DNA of 17,377 nucleotides, from positions 1 through 17,377 of the forward strand of contig CAYVQF010000085.1 of the NCBI GenBank assembly GCA_964454015.1, read 5' to 3'. Shown here one piece after another: positions 13,520 through 17,377 of this stretch (positions are counted from its first letter, which is position 1; each line of letters opens with the position of its first letter). The notes beneath the pieces are model-generated. The model saw only the letters and a program-made list of their open reading frames with translations. It did no database searches and was not told where the DNA came from. The stretch is from CAYVQF01 sp964454015 (GTDB lineage Bacteria; Myxococcota_A; Bradymonadia; UBA4248). A program made the position numbers and the translations under genes.

Positions 13520-16500
13520 TTATCCCTCGTCGACGTCGAAATCCCCACTCGATGGCACCGCTGGTAGACGACGACGTTCGCTGCGGTCGCTGACGCGACG
13601 CAACCACATCTCGTTGTAACGCACCATCTCTACGGAGCCGAGGTTCTGCGCCAGGATCAGACTGCGGTTGAGCGCTTCTCTGGCCGCCTCACGCTCCCCT
13701 CGCTCCAGATACACCACCGCCACTTCATGGAGCAGGCGCAGACGGAAGGACACATCACCACAGCGCGAGGCGGCATCGATGGCCTGCTGGTAGGCATGCA
13801 CCGCCTCTTGAAGATTCTCTTGAGCCCGATGCGCCGTAGCGATGATATGCCACACCCGCATCTGCCCAATGACGTCAGCCGCCTCATTGGCACCTGCCAA
13901 CGCAAGCTCGAAGGCCTGAATCGCACGGCCAAACTGTTTGACCTGCAGGTAGACGCGCCCTTGGATCAGGGCCGGCTTCCAGGCCTGTTCTCGATGCAAA
14001 GGCCCCAAAGGCTCCCGCACCTGTTTGAGCAGGTCCATCGCCGCATGGGCCGCTGCGGCACACTCCCGCAAGGCATTCTGGTGCTCATAAACGCTCGCCA
14101 TGCAAATGTGGGCATGGGCCAGCAGCGATTTCAAGCTCTCGGGAATCTGCGGGATGATCGCCCCCAGGACCTGGGCCGCTTCATTCACCCGATTCAGCCG
14201 CAGCAGGCACTCACCTTTGAGCACCTCCGTCTCACAGCGCATCGCCAGTTTGTTGGTCGGCGGCAGCTCGAACAACAAATCCAACGCGTCCTGATGGTGA
14301 TCGGCTTTGATCAGGTAAAACGAAGCCTTGAGCACCACGATATGGAGGCTGGGGTGCCCCATGGGGAAAGTCTGATGCGCTTGGTTGAGAAGCGCGTCGA
14401 CCACAGGCAGCGTCGCCACGGGGCCGTAGCTCAGCATGACCTTCTCAGCCGCCATGGCATAAAGCTGGACGGACTCGCTGAGGTCACCACAGGCCGCGAG
14501 CTGGCGCGCCCACTGGAAGTCGTGATCCGGGGACGACTTCTCGCCACGGGTACGCTCGTAATAGGTCGCCACCCGCCGGTGAATCTTCAGCAAGGTGTCT
14601 TCCATGACCTGAGCCCGCGCCAAGTCCGCCAAATGCCCCGGTTCAAAGCGCAGCCAGATGCGGTCCTCGTCTTCATGAATCGAGAAGAGATGGGCCTGGC
14701 CAATGGTCTGAAGATTCGCACGGAGATCCCAAGACTTGGGGCAGGCACCCGCCAGGGCGTCCAACGGGAATGAAGCCCCCAGGACCCCCGCAATGGCCGC
14801 CAACTTGCGTGCCGACTCAGGCAGACTCTCCAAGTGAAAGGCCAGCACCTCGAAAGGATCCTTGGGCAAAGCGTCGGCGCTGAGGACGGTGTGAGTGCGC
14901 AGGTACTCCACCATGTAGCAAACACTCTCAGGAGAGCCTTGCGTCAGCTTGATGACTTGACGCGCCAACACCTCATCGAGCTCGGGAAAGGACTCCCACA
15001 GAAAACGAGCGATGGCATCCGCAGAAATCGGGGCCAGTGGCAAGCCGTGGTGCGCCGCCGCAAAGGCCTCCGAGAGCGGACTCTCAGACATGCCCGCCAC
15101 CACCAGGCCGCAGCGCTCACCGCTGAGGGCGTCGGCCAGGTTGTTCATCACGGTGAAGGAGACCATGTCGATGGCTTCGAAATCATCCGAGAGGATCAAG
15201 ACTGGCAGCCGCCGCGACAGGGCCCGCAACAAGGCCACACCCGCGCAGGTCAGCATGTCGACCCAGTTGTTGGCGAAGTCCAAAGGCGCCGCCCCTTGGA
15301 GCAGCCGCTCCAAGACCTGAATGCTCTCGTCATCCAGGTCCAGCTTGGCCATCGCCTCGACCAGGCTGTCTGCAGGCACTAGCTCGAGGGCGCCTCGCAC
15401 CAAGCGAGCCAAAGCCAGCGCCGGCAAGGCGGCAGGAAAACGCTCACTGCTGGCGTGAATCAGCGCCACCCGTTGCGCCTCAGCGGTGCGCGCCAGGTAG
15501 CTCAACATGCGCGACTTGCCACTGCCCTGGGGTCCGGTAATGGCCAAGGACACGGGCTTGCCCTCGACGACCCGCTGAATCATCTTGCGCAGGAAGGCGA
15601 CCTCTTCCTCGCGCCCAAGCAGCGGTAGGTTGACCTGCAGCGGCGAAGAGCGGCGCTCGACCTGGGCGCGCTCCTCGAGCCGCGGCACGTAGATCCCCGA
15701 AACCTCCGTGGACAAGAAGCGAATCTGGGTCCCGCCCCTATAGGCACTCTCGTCGGCCAAGATCCTATCGTCGGCCATATTGGCCAACTGCAGCGCCTGC
15801 TCCAAGGGCTCCCCATAGGCAGCACTGATATCCCCCGAGGGGACAAAAATCGTCCCGGCAGCGATCCCGATCCCGATGGTCAGCGGCAGGCGATGCTGCG
15901 CCAAGGTCTGGCGCAACGCCTCGGCGGCGCTGACGGCACTCCTGATATCATCGTCAGATGTCCGCGGGTAGCCGAAGACCGCCGTCGAGACGAGCCCCAC
16001 ATGTCCCGCAGAAACACCCGTGTGAAAATGAACCACCTCATCGAAGGTCTGGCGGAAATCGTTGCGCAGGCGAACCTCGTAACCCGCGTCGCGCCCCTCC
16101 TTGATCCGGACGTGCACGGCCATTACGGCGCAGCGAACCTGATCTCCCGCCGTCTGCGAGCGGTGGAGCGCGACGAAGTCGAAGACGCTCTCAGCGACGT
16201 TCGAGCGCGCCCGGTTGCGAAAGGGCTCCAAATCCGAGGGCGAGAGGTCCATGGAGGACTTCGGTCGATGCGCCGGCGCGCTCTTCCGGGAGCCGATGGC
16301 AATGAGGGCCTCGCGAAACTCAGCCGCCGTCTGGAATCGACCCTCGACATTCTTGCGCATGGCCCGCAGGCAGATCTGCTCCAGCGAGGGGTCGATGTCG
16401 ACGTCAGGGCGGCGCTTGGAAGGCGGCTCGGGACGCTCACTGATGACCCGCGTCAACACGTGCATCACGACCTTGCCCTCAAAGGGCAGCTCCTGCGTCA

Positions 16501-17161
16501 ACATCTGGTAGAGGATGGCCCCCATCGAATAGAGATCGCTGCGCGCGTCCGTATCCCGGCCATAAGCCTGCTCAGGGCTCATGAAGTGCGGCGTCCCCAT
16601 GACCATCCCGGCCATGGTCATCGGTCCCGCGGCGTCGAGCTCCATCGCTTTCGCCACCCCAAAGTCCAGCACCTTGGCAAAATCGGGATTGCCAGGCACA
16701 TCCTGCAGCATGATGTTCTCAGGCTTCAGATCGCGATGGACGATGCCTGCATTGTGGGCCACCTCGAGGGCCGTCAAAATCTGCGTCAAAATGCGCACCG
16801 AACGCTCGGTCGGCAGCGGAAAATCCTGCTCGATGACATCGGCCAAGGTACGCCCAGGCGCGTACTCCATCACCAAGCACAGCGTCCCGTCAGACTCGGC
16901 GCCATATTCGATGATCTGGATGATGTTCGGATGCCACAGCTTACTCGCCGCCCGCGCTTCGCGCTCGAAGTATACCCGCGCGGCCTCCGTCCCCTGGTGC
17001 TCAGGATGGAGGATCTTGACCGCAACGATGCGACCCAGGACCCGGTCCACACCGCGATAGACCCGCCCCATGCCTCCACCTCCGATGAGATCCTGGAGCT
17101 GGATGCGATCATCGCGGATCAAGCGTCCAACGAAAGGATCAGACTCGGAGTTCGCAGTCAA
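13520..17161 (-). CDS. Ser/Thr protein kinase with degenerate cyclase-like domain, P-loop ATPase and TPR-like region
   Basis: About 1213 residues. The kinase domain (about 20-290) has a Gly-rich loop GGGGMGRVYRG, VAVKIL (Lys49), VHRDLKPENIML (catalytic Asp144), LDFGVAKAM (Asp166) and GTPHFMSPEQA, so it looks active. Residues about 343-479 resemble a class III nucleotide cyclase (AVFGYPRTSDDDIRSAVSAA; IGIGIAAGTI) but lack the metal-binding Asp pair. An ATPase domain follows, with LLGREEEV, P-loop GPQGSGKS (543-550) and LPVLILSDDFEAID as Walker B-like. The C-terminal third is helical and TPR-like. No ATG starts the frame. TTG 17161 is chosen because GGTGG lies 5 nt upstream; GTG 17170, GTG 17167 or TTG 17179 are alternatives. 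It is likely a cytosolic signalling hub; partners are unknown. Confidence 0.9.
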   Translation of the reverse strand: MTANSESDPFVGRLIRDDRIQLQDLIGGGGMGRVYRGVDRVLGRIVAVKILHPEHQGTEAARVYFEREARAASKLWHPNIIQIIEYGAESDGTLCLVMEYAPGRTLADVIEQDFPLPTERSVRILTQILTALEVAHNAGIVHRDLKPENIMLQDVPGNPDFAKVLDFGVAKAMELDAAGPMTMAGMVMGTPHFMSPEQAYGRDTDARSDLYSMGAILYQMLTQELPFEGKVVMHVLTRVISERPEPPSKRRPDVDIDPSLEQICLRAMRKNVEGRFQTAAEFREALIAIGSRKSAPAHRPKSSMDLSPSDLEPFRNRARSNVAESVFDFVALHRSQTAGDQVRCAVMAVHVRIKEGRDAGYEVRLRNDFRQTFDEVVHFHTGVSAGHVGLVSTAVFGYPRTSDDDIRSAVSAAEALRQTLAQHRLPLTIGIGIAAGTIFVPSGDISAAYGEPLEQALQLANMADDRILADESAYRGGTQIRFLSTEVSGIYVPRLEERAQVERRSSPLQVNLPLLGREEEVAFLRKMIQRVVEGKPVSLAITGPQGSGKSRMLSYLARTAEAQRVALIHASSERFPAALPALALARLVRGALELVPADSLVEAMAKLDLDDESIQVLERLLQGAAPLDFANNWVDMLTCAGVALLRALSRRLPVLILSDDFEAIDMVSFTVMNNLADALSGERCGLVVAGMSESPLSEAFAAAHHGLPLAPISADAIARFLWESFPELDEVLARQVIKLTQGSPESVCYMVEYLRTHTVLSADALPKDPFEVLAFHLESLPESARKLAAIAGVLGASFPLDALAGACPKSWDLRANLQTIGQAHLFSIHEDEDRIWLRFEPGHLADLARAQVMEDTLLKIHRRVATYYERTRGEKSSPDHDFQWARQLAACGDLSESVQLYAMAAEKVMLSYGPVATLPVVDALLNQAHQTFPMGHPSLHIVVLKASFYLIKADHHQDALDLLFELPPTNKLAMRCETEVLKGECLLRLNRVNEAAQVLGAIIPQIPESLKSLLAHAHICMASVYEHQNALRECAAAAHAAMDLLKQVREPLGPLHREQAWKPALIQGRVYLQVKQFGRAIQAFELALAGANEAADVIGQMRVWHIIATAHRAQENLQEAVHAYQQAIDAASRCGDVSFRLRLLHEVAVVYLERGEREAAREALNRSLILAQNLGSVEMVRYNEMWLRRVSDRSERRRLPAVPSSGDFDVDEG

Positions 17162-17248
17162 CGACACCACCCAATGCAAGAATCGCGGTCAAGAAAGCGG
17201 CGCATGAATACGCAAAGGAATCGCCATGGATACCGCAGCGCGTGCCGT

Positions 17249-17277
17249 ACTCTAACCAAAAGCACCCGCGCTGACAA
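17249..17277 (-). promoter_or_regulatory. Putative promoter of the kinase gene
   Basis: On the minus strand the -35 TTGTCA (17272-17277, 5/6) and -10 TAGAGT (17249-17254, 4/6) are spaced 17 nt apart. The leader would be about 80 nt. The remaining sequence 17180-17340 shows no gene that I can support. Confidence 0.45.
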
Positions 17278-17341
17278 GCTCGCCTACCCCGCTCCATGCC
17301 GTTTCCAACATCACCTTGCCCCCCCCTGATCCACGGTCAAG

Positions 17342-17377
17342 AAAAGAAAAAACCCCGTTGTTCTTGGAGAACCAAGA
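17342..17377 (-). terminator. Right-edge terminator hairpin, cut by the window end
   Basis: AAAAGAAAAAA is followed by CCCCGTTGTTCTTGG, loop AGAA, then CCAAGA, where the window stops. Six visible pairs (TCTTGG/CCAAGA) are present. If the stem continues as ACAACGGGG beyond the edge it would have 15 bp. Read on the minus strand, the stem is followed by a T-rich tract (TTTTTTCTTTT), so it would terminate a minus-strand gene lying to the right. Confidence 0.5.

Overview
The window is GC-rich, gene-dense bacterial DNA. The best lineage clue is a giant lipoprotein ending in a MYXO-CTERM-type tail (a GC motif, one hydrophobic helix, then an Arg cluster) and carrying FG-GAP and thrombospondin type 3 repeats. 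With a very large kinase/ATPase/TPR protein, this points to Myxococcota (the former Deltaproteobacteria). This is inferred from protein architecture, not from a phylogenetic marker.

Layout. 1-328 (-): decayed-looking PAS-domain fragment. 372-1505 (-): nucleotidyltransferase-fold protein of the NTP_transf_5 type. 1562-1712 (-): tRNA-Glu(UUC) and tRNA-Lys(UUU) behind a good sigma70-type promoter. 1937-3639 (+): three tightly packed genes for a PqqD-like recognition protein, an HPr-kinase-like protein and a transglutaminase-like leader peptidase. 3636-7516 (-): three convergent genes that read, in transcription order, lasso cyclase, lasso precursor peptide and ABC exporter. 7777-13422 (+): 1881-residue surface lipoprotein. 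13520-17161 (-): Ser/Thr kinase with a degenerate nucleotide-cyclase-like domain, a P-loop ATPase domain and a TPR-like region. The right edge holds the kinase promoter and half of a large terminator-like hairpin.

The central system is a lasso-peptide (RiPP) locus. The precursor is a 58-residue ORF at 5358-5534 (-). Its leader carries the lasso signature Y-x2-P-x-[L/M]-x3-G-x7-G with exact spacing. Its predicted core is GAGSSDSDGPPAFTPLP, with Gly1 and Asp8 placed for an 8-residue macrolactam ring. The PqqD-like protein should bind the leader, the Cys/His/Asp protease should remove it, the AsnB-like cyclase should close the Gly1-Asp8 bond and the ABC protein should export the product. The HPr-kinase-like protein, and possibly the nucleotidyltransferase-fold protein behind the tRNAs, would be tailoring enzymes.

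Unusual points: the locus is split into two convergent units that overlap by 4 nt; the normally conserved Thr at leader position -2 is Ile; the exporter has Gln where the catalytic Walker B Glu belongs; and a kinase is present although the core has no C-terminal Ser. An 8-bp-arm palindrome lies just upstream of the cyclase gene and a 12-nt direct repeat brackets the promoter of the other arm. Both are candidate regulatory sites.
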